This document shows, piece by piece, positions 1 to 11,021 of a DNA stretch of 64,000 bases. Position 1 is the stretch's first letter. Each line of letters opens with the position of its first letter. Position numbers and translations under genes: made by a program. Under the pieces are notes generated by a model. That model did not search any database. It saw only the letters and a program-made list of their open reading frames with translations, and had not been told where the DNA came from. This DNA comes from Glycine soja (lineage: Eukaryota > Streptophyta > Magnoliopsida > Fabales > Fabaceae), in NCBI RefSeq assembly GCF_004193775.1, contig NC_041003.1, positions 29,750,263-29,814,262 of the forward strand. The letters are read 5' to 3'.

Positions 1-41
1 TGTATAGTGTATTTATCCTATGATAAATTCTAAATGTGCAG

Positions 42-685
42 GAAAATCCTTTATATGGAAAATTTAGGATCAAGGGACTTCCATTTGCTCACAAGTTGAT
101 TGAACTTTTTAAGGATGTAGTTGCTAATGGAGAGTTCCAATGGGCTCCCTCGTCTGGGATATTGCCCGTTAGTGTTGAGGTTGATATGAATGATGGGTAC
201 CATCCAAGTCTTGAAGGCATTGGCCTAGATTTAGAGGAAGGCTCAAGTGATAGTGAAGATGCAAGTGTTGGTGCAATAGATGCTTTTGAGGGAATTCATA
301 TGAATGATTCACAAGGAACTATTAGCCAAGGAATTGTTAGTCAAAAGAGTAGGAAAAAGAGAAAGGGAATCAATCACACTAAAAAGTTAGCAAGAAGAAG
401 GCAACTACCTCTTAAAGAATAGTTTATATAGTTAGTGAGATTGCATAAGCATGTAAGTGACGCAATGAAGTTGTGGCAAGTGCATCTATTCAGGAAGTGA
501 TCAATGAGCTTAAGACACTACCTGAATTACAAAAGAATTTACTATTTCATACACAATATTGCAACCTGAGGATGTTAAAGCCAACAAGAGAAATGTTTAT
601 TGTCATGCGAGGTTTATATATGCAAAGGATGCATTGGCTTAGGGATGCAGTTAAAAACCCCTTATTGTTCAAAGTTACTAACTAG
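42..685 (+). pseudogene. PIF/Harbinger ORF1, Myb/SANT-like protein, C-terminal part
   Basis: This is the C-terminal part of the accessory DNA-binding protein that PIF/Harbinger elements encode beside their transposase. A splice acceptor (tgcag) precedes position 42, so earlier exons lie left of the window. The first reading frame (to 422) holds NPLYGKF and an acidic, serine-rich stretch followed by a basic KSRKKRKG segment, as in plant Myb/SANT-like proteins. The conserved C-terminal block (SIQEVINELKTLPELQ, then LKPTREMFIVMRG) continues in a different frame from about 473 to 685, so there is a frameshift or stop region around 420-475. The transposase follows on the same strand about 250 bp downstream, the usual Harbinger arrangement. 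The family assignment rests on recognised motifs only; I judge it a dead copy. Confidence 0.6.
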
Positions 686-932
686 ATGTGTGTATTAGGG
701 ATGTAATTAAAAACTCCTTACTATTTTGTACTAGTGCTTAGATGTTTTCTTGTGGTGGTATAAGTTATGTTCTGTTGAACTCATATTATGTTTTGCTGTC
801 AAATTTGGTTATGTTTCTTATTTGGCTTGTAAAGAATCATATTATGTTTGGTAGTGAACTTATATTTTATCATGTGTATCTTGATATATTATGTATTTTG
901 TAATATTGTTTTTATACAAGTAAAAATTGAAT

Positions 933-1247
933 GACTTGCTTGAACAATTTGAATCAAATACCAATGAAGATGATGAACTTTTGGAGCAAGCATCTTATGT
1001 GTTTGTGTTTATTGGTGAATATGCAATAAAACATCTATGTAAAGAGCCGTGTAGAACCAACAAACAAATAAGCCATGCATGGGTGTAAGAAGTATTGCAA
1101 GGTCATCTTATTCGTTGTTATGAGATGTTTCGTATGGAAAAACATATTTTTTACAAGCTTTGCACTAAATTGGTTGATCATGGTTTAAAGCCTACTAACC
1201 GCATGCAAGTTGAAGAAATGGTTGCAATGTTTTTAAACGAGGTTGGC
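933..1247 (+). pseudogene. PIF/Harbinger transposase, N-terminal segment
   Basis: This is segment 1 of 3 of a DDE transposase (DDE_Tnp_4 type) that would cut and paste the Harbinger element. The frame from 933 reads DLLEQFESNTNEDDELLEQ, then EPCRTNKQISHAWV, RCYEMFRMEKHIFYKLC and MVAMFLNEVG, which is the N-terminal region of plant Harbinger transposases. There is an in-frame TAA at 1087-1089 directly after HAWV. The frame stops at a 3.25-kb insertion and resumes at 4503 in the same codon register once one copy of the short target duplication (ttggc) is removed. It is therefore one gene broken by insertion rather than separate fragments. Confidence 0.75.
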
Positions 1248-4200
1248 GTAACGCCCTGAAATTTTGCTAACTATAAATCAATGTTTAATTGTATTTATCG
1301 TGTTATTTAATTATATGATTAACTTGAATGAGTTTAGATATGGTGTGAATTAGTCATGTGTGATTTGATTGATGTGGATGTTGAGTTATGTGGAGTTTTA
1401 TTGACCTAAGTTGAAATTATGAGATTTCAAAATTTATCTAAACCTATTATGGTAAAACCGTGATCCTGGATTTGTTAACCATTGGATTATGTTCAAATTT
1501 TGACTGTAGGTTCCCAACACATGTCCCCATGGTTTGACTGTTGGGATTTTCAAAATAACAATGTTTTAAAATAACAATGTTTGACCTCTTGCTAAGCGTA
1601 ATTCCAACCCGAGAGAGAATTACGCTGAGCGCAAATTGTTGCGCTTAGAGTGATAGGAATTGCGCTCAACACGAATTGTCACACTTAGCGCAAATCCTAA
1701 TCCGAGAGGAATTTCCCTAAGGATGAAAAGTCAGGCTTAATGCCAAAAGTGGACTCCTGCTTAGCGAGATGAGCTCGCTAAGCGAGATCTGTAGATTATA
1801 ACTATGTTCTTTAGTGTGAAAAACATTATTTTTTCACTCATTTTCTCTCCAAACATCCATCCAAACCCTAACACCTCCTGCTCCACCACCCACAACAACC
1901 AGTGGCCACCATGAGCTGCTGTTGTTTGCCACCGAACCACCACATTGAGATGAACGTTTTAATTGGAGTGAAATCCTCATAATCCACCTCAAGGATTTGG
2001 TGGAAAACATTCCCTCAATCCTTTATTTCGTAGCTTCTCTGAGGTAATCTTGACTTCTAAACCTTTCTCCTAGTTAGTTTGAACTTTTTTTAGTGTCTCT
2101 TGTGTTTTGGATATTGTAATAGGGTGTTTTTACACTTCCTTTAAAAAAAACCTTGAAAATGAGATGTTGTAAAAGTTATCTTTTTTATAAAATTGATGTT
2201 ATTTTCGTGACCTTCGCGGAACCCCAGTCACATTGGCATGATCAGAATTTCAAAAGGACGTCTCCTTTTAGTAGAATCCGAAATACCCCTTAGCCCTTTA
2301 TGTTTTGACATGGGTAATTGATTCTGAATGTTGTTATTAACCTTGTTTTTGAAATCTATACTAAATTTCCTTCAATTTGGTATATAGAACGTTGCATTTG
2401 GACTAACGAATGTGAACGAGAGAGGTCTTTGAGCGACCAAAGAGGAACTAACGGAGAGCTCAAGACAGGTGAGGGGAGTTTATTATAATTTACGACATTT
2501 TATACCATAGTTGGGGTCAGGGAACCTAACTACGGGGATGTATGTCTGTCCCTGTTGCATGCTAGTTTTCAAGAAAAATAATGTTTTTGACTAATTGGAT
2601 GCAATAAGTCTGTTATTGTTAAATGACATTATTATTTTTATTAGACTTGTGTTGTCTGAAGGCCTAGGGAGTGTGAATCTCAAACATGAACTATATATGT
2701 ATGTATATGCGGAATATGATTTACTGATGATATTGTTATTGATGATATTAATTGATATGAGGTGATGTTGATGTTTATGATGTTGTTATTGAAGATGATA
2801 TTGATAATAATTGATATGAGATGATGTTGGTGTTTATGATAATATTGATATGAGATGATGTTGATGTTGAGAATGACATTGAGATGAGATGATGTTGTTG
2901 TTGTTGATAATGTCATTGAGATGAGATCATGGTTATCAAACTTTCAAGTTAACTCACTAACTCTTACGAGTTTACGAGTCCACTTGTCCTCTGTGAGTTG
3001 ACTCTTGAATAAACTCTTTTTTAGTAGACTCTGGGTAAACTCTATAAACTCTAAGTAAACACGGTAGACTCTCGAGTTTACCACCGAGTCAACGAGTTAG
3101 TAAGTTAAAAAAAATTAGACCAAAATGTAAGTCATTTTTTATTGTTTTTTATTTGTTTAGCATTCAACATACCTTCATTTAGCGTGTTATTCTCAAATAC
3201 AAAATTCTCACCTTTAATAATATAAAACCCTTGTTCTCTAATAACATCAAACCCTCGATGAGAATGATCTACCACTACTATAACCTCTACAAGTTATTGT
3301 TTAGTTGTGATGTATTATTACAAGACTTGGTTATTTAAATATTCTGAACTTTATAATTTACTTTTTTGCTTTATTATATTGTTGAAATGTTTAATTAGTA
3401 TGTTATTTATATATATTTTGTTATTATTTTTATATAAAGTAGACTTTTACGAGTCTACGAGTTGAATCTACGAGTCGAGTCTATGAAACTTTCACGAGTC
3501 TGCGTAAACTCTCGAGTTTGATAACCTTGGATGAGATGATGTTGATGTTGAGAATCTTTAATTATCCATGGTCAGTGCATTAATGGTGTCCATGTTTCAT
3601 ACTTCATATTGCATGGAAATAGTATAAACTTTGTCAGTAAGTACTTGTAGTTTCTCATGAGTGGAAATACTTGTACTTGAGGGCATGTCACTTGGTTTGA
3701 AACTTCCTTGAGACTCAGGCTGATCACTATTGGGGGGGGGGGGTTGCCTGTGCACGATAGGGTGACCTCGACATTTGCTGCCTAGTTTTCCTAAGTGAGA
3801 GTGTTGTGTGGACACACGTAGGCTATTTCCTGACGAATGATACTGCATTGCATTTGAGAGGTAAGGTCAGGTGCATGCATCATACTAAGCATGATTGTTT
3901 GGAATTTTGGAAGGTTGATGACTACTTATTGAGTGTATGTTGGACTAATGAATGTTTATGTATGATTATGGTATTTGTTGATGTTTTCTTACTAATCATG
4001 GTTATTTGATTTTTGTGTTAATTTCTTTTATAATAAACTCACCCTTGCAATTTTTGTATCGTGTGGTTGGTACCTGTGATGATCACAAACATTGTTCGTG
4101 GGAGCAGACGGACAGCAATAGAGTGCGTGAAGTGAAATTCTTTTATGGAGCCGTCAAGCCAACGTGATGACGTTGGGATTATTTTGGGAGAGATTTGTGT

Positions 4201-4496
4201 TTTGTTAATCAATTCCTCCGTAGCTAGTTCTATAATTCTTTTTGAATTGAGGATGTAAATCACATATTTAATTATATGTATGAATTAATTTACTTTCCAT
4301 TATATGAATGATGCGTATTGAGTTTATATATATATATATATACTCATCTAAGTAATTATGCGTTGTTTGGTGAATGTATATTGCGAAAAATTTACTTTCA
4401 TTTTTTTCATAAGAAAATTAATAGAGTTTTCATTTAAAAAGTGAAATTTATGTGGTTTAGAGTGGTGGTATCGTAGCGACAAGGCAGATCGTTACA
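1247..4496 (+). mobile_element. 3.25-kb LTR-like insertion in the Harbinger transposase
   Basis: This block interrupts the transposase reading frame exactly. Its termini are inversely related (GTAACGCCC at the left, GATCGTTACA at the right), as expected of a TGTAAC...GTTACA LTR whose first base has changed. The flanks give ttggc at 1243-1247 and 4498-4502, or gttgg/attgg if one insists on canonical TG...CA ends, so the edges are uncertain by one or two bases. It has no long reading frame, a run of G (about 3731-3743) and a (TA)n run (about 4328-4343). An inverted, diverged relative lies at 11402-15536. I read it as a solo LTR of a large LTR retrotransposon, but no internal region or primer site is present to prove that. 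Confidence 0.55.
2928..3529. mobile_element. Non-autonomous hAT element (602 bp)
   Basis: A small DNA transposon nested inside the 3.25-kb element. Its ends form a 14-bp terminal inverted repeat with one mismatch (CATGGTTATCAAAC at 2928 and GTTTGATAACCTTG ending at 3529). It is flanked by a perfect 8-bp duplication, gatgagat, at 2920-2927 and 3530-3537. An 8-bp duplication plus CA-starting ends is the hAT signature. The interior is AT-rich with repeated ACTCG/CGAGT-type words and has no coding frame, so it must have been moved by a transposase encoded elsewhere. The related element at 11402-15536 lacks it at the corresponding place, which supports the boundaries. Confidence 0.8.
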
Positions 4497-4502
4497 ATTG
4501 GC

Positions 4503-5278
4503 CACGTGGAAGGAAATAGGAACATTTAAGAGAGGTTTCAACACTCTGGAGAAACTATAAGTAGACATCTCCATAAGGTATTAATTGTTCTCTTTAAGTT
4601 GTCTGTAGAATATATTAGGCTACTAGATCCTTTGTTTCGTGATAGTCATGCCAAAATATAAAATGATATACGATATTGGCCATTTTTTAAGAATGCCATA
4701 AGGGTAATTGATGGTACGCATGTTCCATGTGTGGTTACTCCTAGTGAGCAAGCTAGATTTATTGGAAGAAATGGTATTCTAACACAAAATATAATGGTTT
4801 CATGTGATTGGAACATGTGCTTTACTTTTGTATTAGTTGGATGGGATGGTATTGCCCACAATGCTTGAATCTTTGATCATGCTCTCACAACTTCTATTAT
4901 GAATTTTCCACATCCTCCTCAAGGTATTAATTTTTTGTATCACTATAATTGAATTCTATTCTCATTTAAATTTTATTTATACAATTTTTACCTTTCTCAA
5001 CAAGCAAATATTATTTAGTAGATATTGGCTATCCAACACCCATGGGTCCTTACAAATGTGAATGCTACCACTTTCCTGATTTTAGACGTAGATTTGGGTG
5101 TGCAAATAGTAATGAAATTTTCAATTATTATCACTCTAGTTTAAGGTGCACAATTGAAAGAACTTTTGGAGTATGGAAGAATAGAATTGCAATCTTGCGA
5201 TGCATGCCTAAGTACAAATTTGAAACACAAGTGCAAATAGTTTGTACAACGACAACTATACACAATTTTATTAGAAGG
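4503..5278 (+). pseudogene. PIF/Harbinger transposase, catalytic segment
   Basis: Segment 2 of 3. It resumes with RFQHSGETISRHLH (preceded by a TAA codon), then YWPFFKNAIRVIDGTHVP, which holds the first catalytic Asp. The second region reads GWDGIAHNA followed by a TGA, where family members have an Asp at the place of the Asn, so the second acidic residue is lost. The third acidic residue survives in IERTFGVWKNRI, where the Glu of IER is expected. An intron appears to lie at roughly 4922-5001, between FPHPPQG and KYYLVDIGYPTPMG. Several nonsense codons and the missing Asp make it catalytically dead. The frame ends in HNFIRR at an LTR insertion and resumes at 10783. Confidence 0.75.
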
Positions 5279-6227
5279 TGATGCAATCCTACCCCCCAAG
5301 GGCATTGGATAGAAGACTCCAAGAAGATTGGGCCAAAAATGCAAGATAAGGCCCTAGGGTTCTCATGAGCCTTAGGGTAGATTTCAGGCCCATGAGCTAA
5401 GTATGAGCCCACTTATCTTGGTACATATTAAATTAAGGTTTCATTAATTTTGGGCCTTGTATTTAGGGCTCCATAATGTAGGTAGGGTACCCTAGAAATA
5501 TAGGATTTTTCAGCCCTTGTATTTTAGGGCACCTAGACTAGTTTTTGTATGAGGGGTAGTTTTGTAATTTCACACGAACTAAATGGATATTTGATGTGTG
5601 TGGTTGGAAATAAATTTAATTGAATTGGTAGAAGCCCAATCCAATTAAATTTTAGAGGGGGAGGTGAGCATTTGCTTACTACACCCCATTGCCACATCAC
5701 ATAGTCACACTTTGTGCATGTCCTTCATGCTTTTCATGCCTCATGACACCTAAGCACACTTAGTGGAGAATCTTGGAATTTATCTTGGATTAGTGGGCTG
5801 AACCATAACTAAAATTCACTAATCATAATTAGTGAAATTTTGGCTCCACAAATTCGATTTCAAATTCAAGTGAAATTTGAATTTCCCTCCAATTTTGTGT
5901 GACACTTAGGCTATAAATAGAGGTCATGTGTGTGCATTTTTTTCAACTTTGATCATTTGAATATTAAACTTCATATTTCAAAGCTCATTTGGAGCACAAA
6001 ATTTCGTGCTCTTCTCTCCCTATCCCTTCATTCATCTCCTTCTTCCTCCAAGCTCTTATCCATGGCCTCCTATGGTGGTGAGCTTCTTCTAGACTCATCT
6101 TCTCCTTGAAGTGGCGGCTCCTCTCTCTCTTCCTTCTCCATTCCGCTGCCATTCATCTTCCAAGAAGCAAAGGAATCCATTGATGAAGAAGATCCTAGGC
6201 CTACAAGCTCCAATGGAGCTTGCATCA
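5279..6227 (+). repeat. 5' LTR of the Gypsy element
   Basis: It starts TGATGCAATCC and ends GGAGCTTGCATCA, so its termini are a short inverted repeat (TGATGCAA/TTGCATCA). It is 949 bp long and matches the right LTR at 9834-10782 almost base for base. It contains a TATA-like ctataaatag at 5911-5920. Related LTR sequence recurs at 13864-15125. Confidence 0.95.
5911..5920 (+). promoter_or_regulatory. TATA-like box in the Gypsy 5' LTR
   Basis: The sequence ctataaatag stands in a short GC-richer context about 315 bp before the LTR end, a usual place for the retrotransposon promoter. The same word occurs in the 3' LTR at 10466-10475. Activity is inferred, not seen. Confidence 0.55.
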
Positions 6228-6229
6228 TG

Positions 6230-6242
6230 TGGTATCAAGAGC
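6230..6242 (+). other. Primer-binding site, initiator tRNA-Met type
   Basis: TGGTATCAAGAGC lies 2 bp inside the left LTR. It matches the usual plant initiator-Met primer site TGGTATCAGAGC except for one inserted base. It marks where minus-strand DNA synthesis would start. Confidence 0.8.
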
Positions 6243-8154
6243 ATCTTCATCTAGGTGATGTTCTTTTGCTTCCTCTATCTTTTTGTTCGGTGAATTCTCT
6301 TTAATTCCTTGTTCTTCATCTTATTCTCCATGTATATCCTCCATTGTCTTGTGGTTTGGTGCTGTTTAGAGTAGATTAAAAAAAAACCGATTAAATCTTA
6401 GATCTACACTTGTTCTTGCATTTCTATGGTTCAAATTTTGTAGATCTACTCTTGAATCTTGTTTTTGTGTTGATTTTAGGTTCTATCAATTTTCATTCAT
6501 AATATTCTTGTGCTGAACCTTAGATCTAAATTTTCTTCCAAAATATTGATTAGAAAAAAAAAACACAAAAATCTAAGTGTAAATCACTTAATCCATGTTG
6601 TCTTAGAGTCATGTTTAGTCACAGTAATTGTCACATTATGTTCTAAGTTTGTGTTGAATTTTTATTTTGTTGATTGAATTCTAGATACATTTTTTCATGT
6701 ATTCTTGTCATTCTTAGCCTATCTTTTGAATTTTGAGTCTAATTCATGCATGTTATTTAGTTCATAACATGTTCTAAATCAATTCCTAGAAGTAGTCTTG
6801 TTCTTGAACTTTTTTGTTTTGTTTTCTAAGTTTCCTACATGATGCCTATGATGAAGTTGAGTTGTGGTGCTGAGTTGTGGCTAGATTTGTGAATCAAATA
6901 AGTCTTAAGCTCTCTTGAATTGTTTTATTCAAGATAATTGAGCATAAGCAAACACAAATTGTAACTATCCAAGCCTTAAGCAACATAAACACTACTCTTG
7001 ATTTCTAGGTTGAAATCGCTGGTGCTGGCAGCTTGAACATACAAAATTGTATAAATTACTGGGAATTGGTCACTACGAGTTTTGAGCTGAACTTTTTACT
7101 TAATTTTCTAGACATCTGGAAAAAAATTATAAAAAAAGAACCAAGCGATTTGGATTAAAGGAAAAAATAAGAAAAATCACACAAGTTGGCAGAAAAATCA
7201 GTGTCCAGGAAAAAAAAAGTGAAAGGGAAGTGTGCTTGTTGTTTTGGCTCAAAAATTTGTTCTATAATTGGTGCCTATTTTATACCAATCCTAGTTCTGA
7301 AATTTAAATTGAAAATTATTGTGAAAACAAGTGCCGAAACTAGAGGTTTCTTGAGTCTTTTTTTTTTTTTATATAGTTTTTCTACTCTACTCTAGAGCCA
7401 TTCTAGGTTTCTCTTTGAGTCCTAGCTTGCTTTTTTGTGCTTTTCATTGCTTTAATTGTTGAATAATCCTTGAAAATTTGTCTTGTTAAAACTCTATTGG
7501 TTTAGCTTTCATTTCATTTTTTTTTGGTCTTTGGTTATTGCTTGTCTCTTTGCTTCCTTGCTTGTGAGTTGCCATATAGGGAATTGGAAAGGAGGATTGG
7601 TGCCATATCTTGAAGAATTTGAGTCAAGAAGCAAGGGGCCAACCACCTTAAGAGCTATTGGACTAACAAGCACTCCAAATTGAGTGAAACACTAAAGAGA
7701 GAATAGCCACCACAATTGAGGACTTTTTTTTCTTTGTAATTTTGTAATTGGCAATTTGCTTTGCTTTCAAATTTTGTAACAAAAAGGCCTTTCATTGGAA
7801 GTAAGTTGGGAGCCTCCGCTAGGTCACCCTACTTCCATTTGTGTGTAATAATTTTAGGCAATTTCCCCTTAGGATAGTGAGTGTTTTGTTGGGAACCTTA
7901 AATGAGGTCATCCAAACACTCTTAGGATCCGCCTAGTTTGCATTTCTTGCACTTTAATTTCTTGCTTATTTTCATAGCTTATTTCCTTTACCCTCCATTG
8001 TCAAACCGCCTAGATAGCTTGGCTTTTACCAATTAGTTTTTACCTTATCTTTCACACCTCTTTTAGTGTTTATTTTGGCTAGTTTCAACCATAGTTTATT
8101 TTACCTTTTGTTTTCAAACCCCCAACAAGAAAGAACCATAACTTAGGAACCAAC
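6243..8154 (+). other. Untranslated leader of the Gypsy element
   Basis: About 1.9 kb between the primer site and the Gag start. It is AT-rich and T-rich and has no long frame; short open frames near 7186 and 7483 show no family motif. It is plausibly the long leader RNA, possibly with packaging signals, but nothing specific is recognisable. Confidence 0.5.
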
Positions 8155-8940
8155 ATGAGTCTTCATTCTTCATCTAGTGTTAATGGTGAGGGTTCTACTC
8201 CTAAGGACCCCTTGTATAAGATATTAGATGAGTTGAGATCCCTTAAGTTGTGGAAAGAAAAACAAGAGAGAAAAGAAAAAGGTAAAAAAAGAGTGGAAGA
8301 AATAAGTCAAGATGAAAGAGAGAAAATAAGAGAGGAAGAAAGAAGAAAAATAAGGAAAGAAATGAAAAGAGAAAAACATGTCTCCTATAGTAGTCATAAC
8401 TCTTGCAAGAGCCTAAGTGAAGAACTTCATGACTATTATGAAGGAAGGCATAGGTCACATCTTAGACCTCACTCCCATAGGAGAGAAAATGAAAGAAAGC
8501 CTCAAGAGGTTAACATTAAACTCCCATACTTCCATGGGAAGGACAATGTAGAGGCTAATTTAGATTGGGAAATAAGGGTAGAGCAACAACTTAAAAGGAA
8601 GTCTACTTCAAAATCTTATGGCTCTCACTCTTATCCAAAGAAAGACCAAGGTCAAGGAATCTTAGGGGTGAGACCTTCTAAGCCCAAAGATGATAAGGGG
8701 AAGACAATAGAAAAGCAACCCCTTAAGGCTAGTATGCAAGAGAAGACTAGCTCCATGAAGTGCTTTAAATGTCTTGGAAGAGGACACATTACTTCTCAAT
8801 GCCCCACCAAGAAAATCATGATTATGAGGGGCCAAGACATTTATAGTAGCCAAGATGAGGCTACTACTTCACCATCCTCTAGTAAAAGTGAAGAAGCAAA
8901 ATGGGAAGAATCTAGTGAAGAGATCTACCCCCAAGAATAA
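8155..8940 (+). CDS. Internally deleted Gag-like protein with zinc knuckle
   Basis: An intact 261-residue frame starting at the first ATG after the leader. Residues about 20-90 are lysine/glutamate-rich and likely form a charged coiled coil (KEKQERKEKGKKRVEE onward). Around residue 121 the text KLPYFHGKDNVEANLDWE matches the start of a Gypsy Gag core, but it passes directly into RVEQQLKRKS, which normally follows the capsid core. Most of the capsid domain is thus missing by an in-frame deletion. A CCHC zinc knuckle, CFKCLGRGHITSQC, is intact near residue 202 and would bind RNA. A protein of this shape could bind nucleic acid but probably could not form particles alone. The open frame despite the deletion is notable. 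Whether it is expressed is unknown. Confidence 0.7.
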   Translation: MSLHSSSSVNGEGSTPKDPLYKILDELRSLKLWKEKQERKEKGKKRVEEISQDEREKIREEERRKIRKEMKREKHVSYSSHNSCKSLSEELHDYYEGRHRSHLRPHSHRRENERKPQEVNIKLPYFHGKDNVEANLDWEIRVEQQLKRKSTSKSYGSHSYPKKDQGQGILGVRPSKPKDDKGKTIEKQPLKASMQEKTSSMKCFKCLGRGHITSQCPTKKIMIMRGQDIYSSQDEATTSPSSSKSEEAKWEESSEEIYPQE

Positions 8941-9057
8941 GGACAACCTTTAATGGTTAAGGAGGAGTGTAAGGAGGTAAGTGTCTCCTCGAAGAGGTTA
9001 GCTAAGAAGGAAAGACATCTTGAAATAAAGACAAATATTAAATAAATTTCCCTTCTT

Positions 9058-9833
9058 AGACAACCTCCACATTTTCTCCTTTGTAAAAAGACACTTGTTA
9101 GCATTGCCACATCTCTTAGGCTTGAGTTTATTCCTCAAGTAAAAGAGTTGTTGGATGAGGGTTTGGTTCGCAAGAGATTAAATCCTTGTGCTTTGTTGGT
9201 GCCCAAAATAGGTATTATTAGGCACCAAATCCCTAAAATAGGTGGTGTGATGAATGCTTTGGGTGGTGCAACACTCTTTTGTAAAATCACTCATGCACCC
9301 AACATCATCATGATTTGTGTACATAGGGACTCATTAGGTAGGTTTGTTCTTATTTTTTGTTTCAATGCAAACCTAGGTGCTCATGTGGGACACCTTAGGT
9401 TTGTCGTAACTTTTTTTAGGAATAATCAACATGAAAATAAAGAAAAAGGTATGTATTATTCCATTACTTTCCTTAACTTTTTAAATAGTGATCAAGGGCT
9501 TCCCATGGACCCTAAGAGAATAAAGGTCATTCCTGAGTGGCCTACTCCACCAAGTATAAGGGAAATTTGGGGCTTCAATATCTTAACAAACTTTTACAAA
9601 AAGTTTGTCCCATATTTTTATATACTTGTAGCACCACTCATTGAGTTGGTGAGGAACTATATTCTCTCATGGGAAGATGACCAGGAAAGGGGTTTTCAGT
9701 CCTTACCATACTCTAACATACCCAACATCACTAATACATATGTTTTCATTCTTTTTACAGGTGTTGAGGAAAGAATCCATGAGTTTCAAGAACCTCTGGA
9801 TTTGAGGTCAAATCCTTTTCAAGGGGAAGGGAA
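9058..9833 (+). pseudogene. Gypsy reverse transcriptase remnant with in-frame deletions
   Basis: A patchwork of reverse transcriptase motifs. VKELLDEGLVRKRLNPCALLVPK is the entry to the palm domain. GGATLFCKI jumps straight to HAPNIIM, so the central palm is missing. GRFVLIFCFNANLG stands where the catalytic YxDD box belongs, and both Asp residues are replaced. HVGHLRFV and DPKRIKVIPEWPTPPSI then mark the connection region and LTNFYKKFVPYF its end. A 239-residue open frame (9148-9867) runs through all of these deletions and on into the 3' LTR. It cannot have polymerase activity. RNase H and integrase are absent. Ty3/Gypsy affiliation is clear from motif order; I cannot name the clade. Confidence 0.75.
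9821..9833 (+). other. Polypurine tract
   Basis: AAGGGGAAGGGAA directly abuts the 3' LTR start at 9834. It is the expected primer site for plus-strand DNA synthesis. Confidence 0.8.
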
Positions 9834-10782
9834 TGATGCAATCCTACCTCCCAAGGGCATTGGATAGAAGACTCCAAGAAGATTGAGCCAAAAATGCAAG
9901 ACAAGGCCCTAGGGTTCTCATGAGCCTTAGGGTAGATTTCGGGCCCATGGGCTAAGTATGAGCCCACTTATCTTGGTACATATTAGATTAAGGTTTCATT
10001 AATTTTGGGCCTTGTATTTAGGGCTCCATAATGTAGGTAGGGTACCCTAGAAATATAGGATTTTTCAGCCCTTGTATTTTAGGGCACCTAGACTAGTTTT
10101 TGTATTAGGGGTAGTTTTGTAATTTCACGTGCACTAAGTGGATATTTGACGTGTGTGGTTGGAAATAAATTTAATTGAATTGGTAGAAGCCCAATCCAAT
10201 TAAATTTTAGAGGGGGAGGTGAGCATTTGCTTACTACACCCCATTGCCACATCATATAGTCACACTTTGTGCATGTCCTTCATGCTTTTCATGCCTCATG
10301 ACACCTAAGCACACTTAGTGGAGAATCTTGGAATTTATCTTGGATTAGTGGGCTGAACCATAACTAAAATTCACTAATCATAATTAGTGAAATTTTGGCT
10401 CCACAAATTCGATTTCAAATTCAAGTGAAATTTGAATTTCCCTCCAATTTTGTGTGACACTTAGGCTATAAATAGAGGTCATGTGTGTGCATTTTTTTCA
10501 ACTTTGATCATTTGAATATTAAACTTCAGATTTCAAAGCTCATTTGGAGCACAAAATTTCGTGCTCTTCTCTCCCTCTCCCTTCATTCATCTCTTTCTTC
10601 CTCCAAGCTCTTATCCATGGCCTCCTATGGTGGTGAGCTTCTTCTAGACTCATCTTCTCCTTGAAGTGGCGGCTCCTCTCTCTCTTCCTTCTCCATTCCG
10701 CTGCCATTCATCTTCCAAGAAGCAAAGGAATCCATTGATGAAGAAGATCCTAGGCCTACAAGCTCCAATGGAGCTTGCATCA
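9834..10782 (+). repeat. 3' LTR of the Gypsy element
   Basis: It is 949 bp with the same TGATGCAATCC start and TTGCATCA end as the left LTR, followed by the target duplication gaagg. A TATA-like ctataaatag occurs at 10466-10475. The Harbinger frame resumes immediately after it. Confidence 0.95.
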
Positions 10783-11021
10783 GAAGGAATGCTAAGAGCG
10801 ATATTGATTTTACATGTTGTGAAGATAAAAACATAAGCGTTGACTCAGATGATAATTACCCCAATGGAGTTAACTTGGACCAAACCCAAGTTGTAAACGT
10901 CATTTCTTCACCTCAGATTGATCATGTTCGAGATTCAATACTAGATGAAATTGTACAAGTCTTAAATCAAAATTCATATTGTTGTGGTAGGACAAAGTTG
11001 TGTTATATTAAGAATTGTTGA
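10783..11021 (+). pseudogene. PIF/Harbinger transposase, C-terminal tail
   Basis: Segment 3 of 3. After removal of the Gypsy element and one copy of gaagg the frame continues from FIRR into NAKSDIDFTCCEDKN, an acidic tail (SVDSDDNY) and RDSILDEIVQVLNQ, with a stop at about 11019-11021. This position and composition fit the poorly conserved C-terminus of Harbinger transposases. There are no catalytic residues here. Exact continuity with the segment ending at 5278 is the main evidence. Confidence 0.65.

Larger units (their letters stand above)
5279..10782 (+). mobile_element. Ty3/Gypsy LTR retrotransposon with degraded interior
   Basis: A structurally complete LTR element: two 949-bp LTRs, a primer-binding site just inside the left LTR, a purine tract just before the right LTR, and a perfect 5-bp target duplication (gaagg at 5274-5278 and 10783-10787). 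It sits inside the Harbinger transposase. By eye the LTRs differ at only about 15 positions, mostly transitions, so insertion is fairly recent. Between them are a shortened Gag frame and a scrambled reverse transcriptase remnant; no protease, RNase H or integrase is recognisable. It therefore looks like a non-autonomous element moved by a partner's enzymes. Confidence 0.9.

Noticed and set aside
5131..5412. Minus-strand 93-residue frame repeated near 9755-9967
   Set aside because: It is antisense to the LTR start and the transposase; it recurs only because the LTR does.
8243..8458. Minus-strand frame of 71 residues rich in Phe and Leu resembling a membrane protein
   Set aside because: It is the antisense shadow of the Lys/Glu-rich Gag coiled coil.
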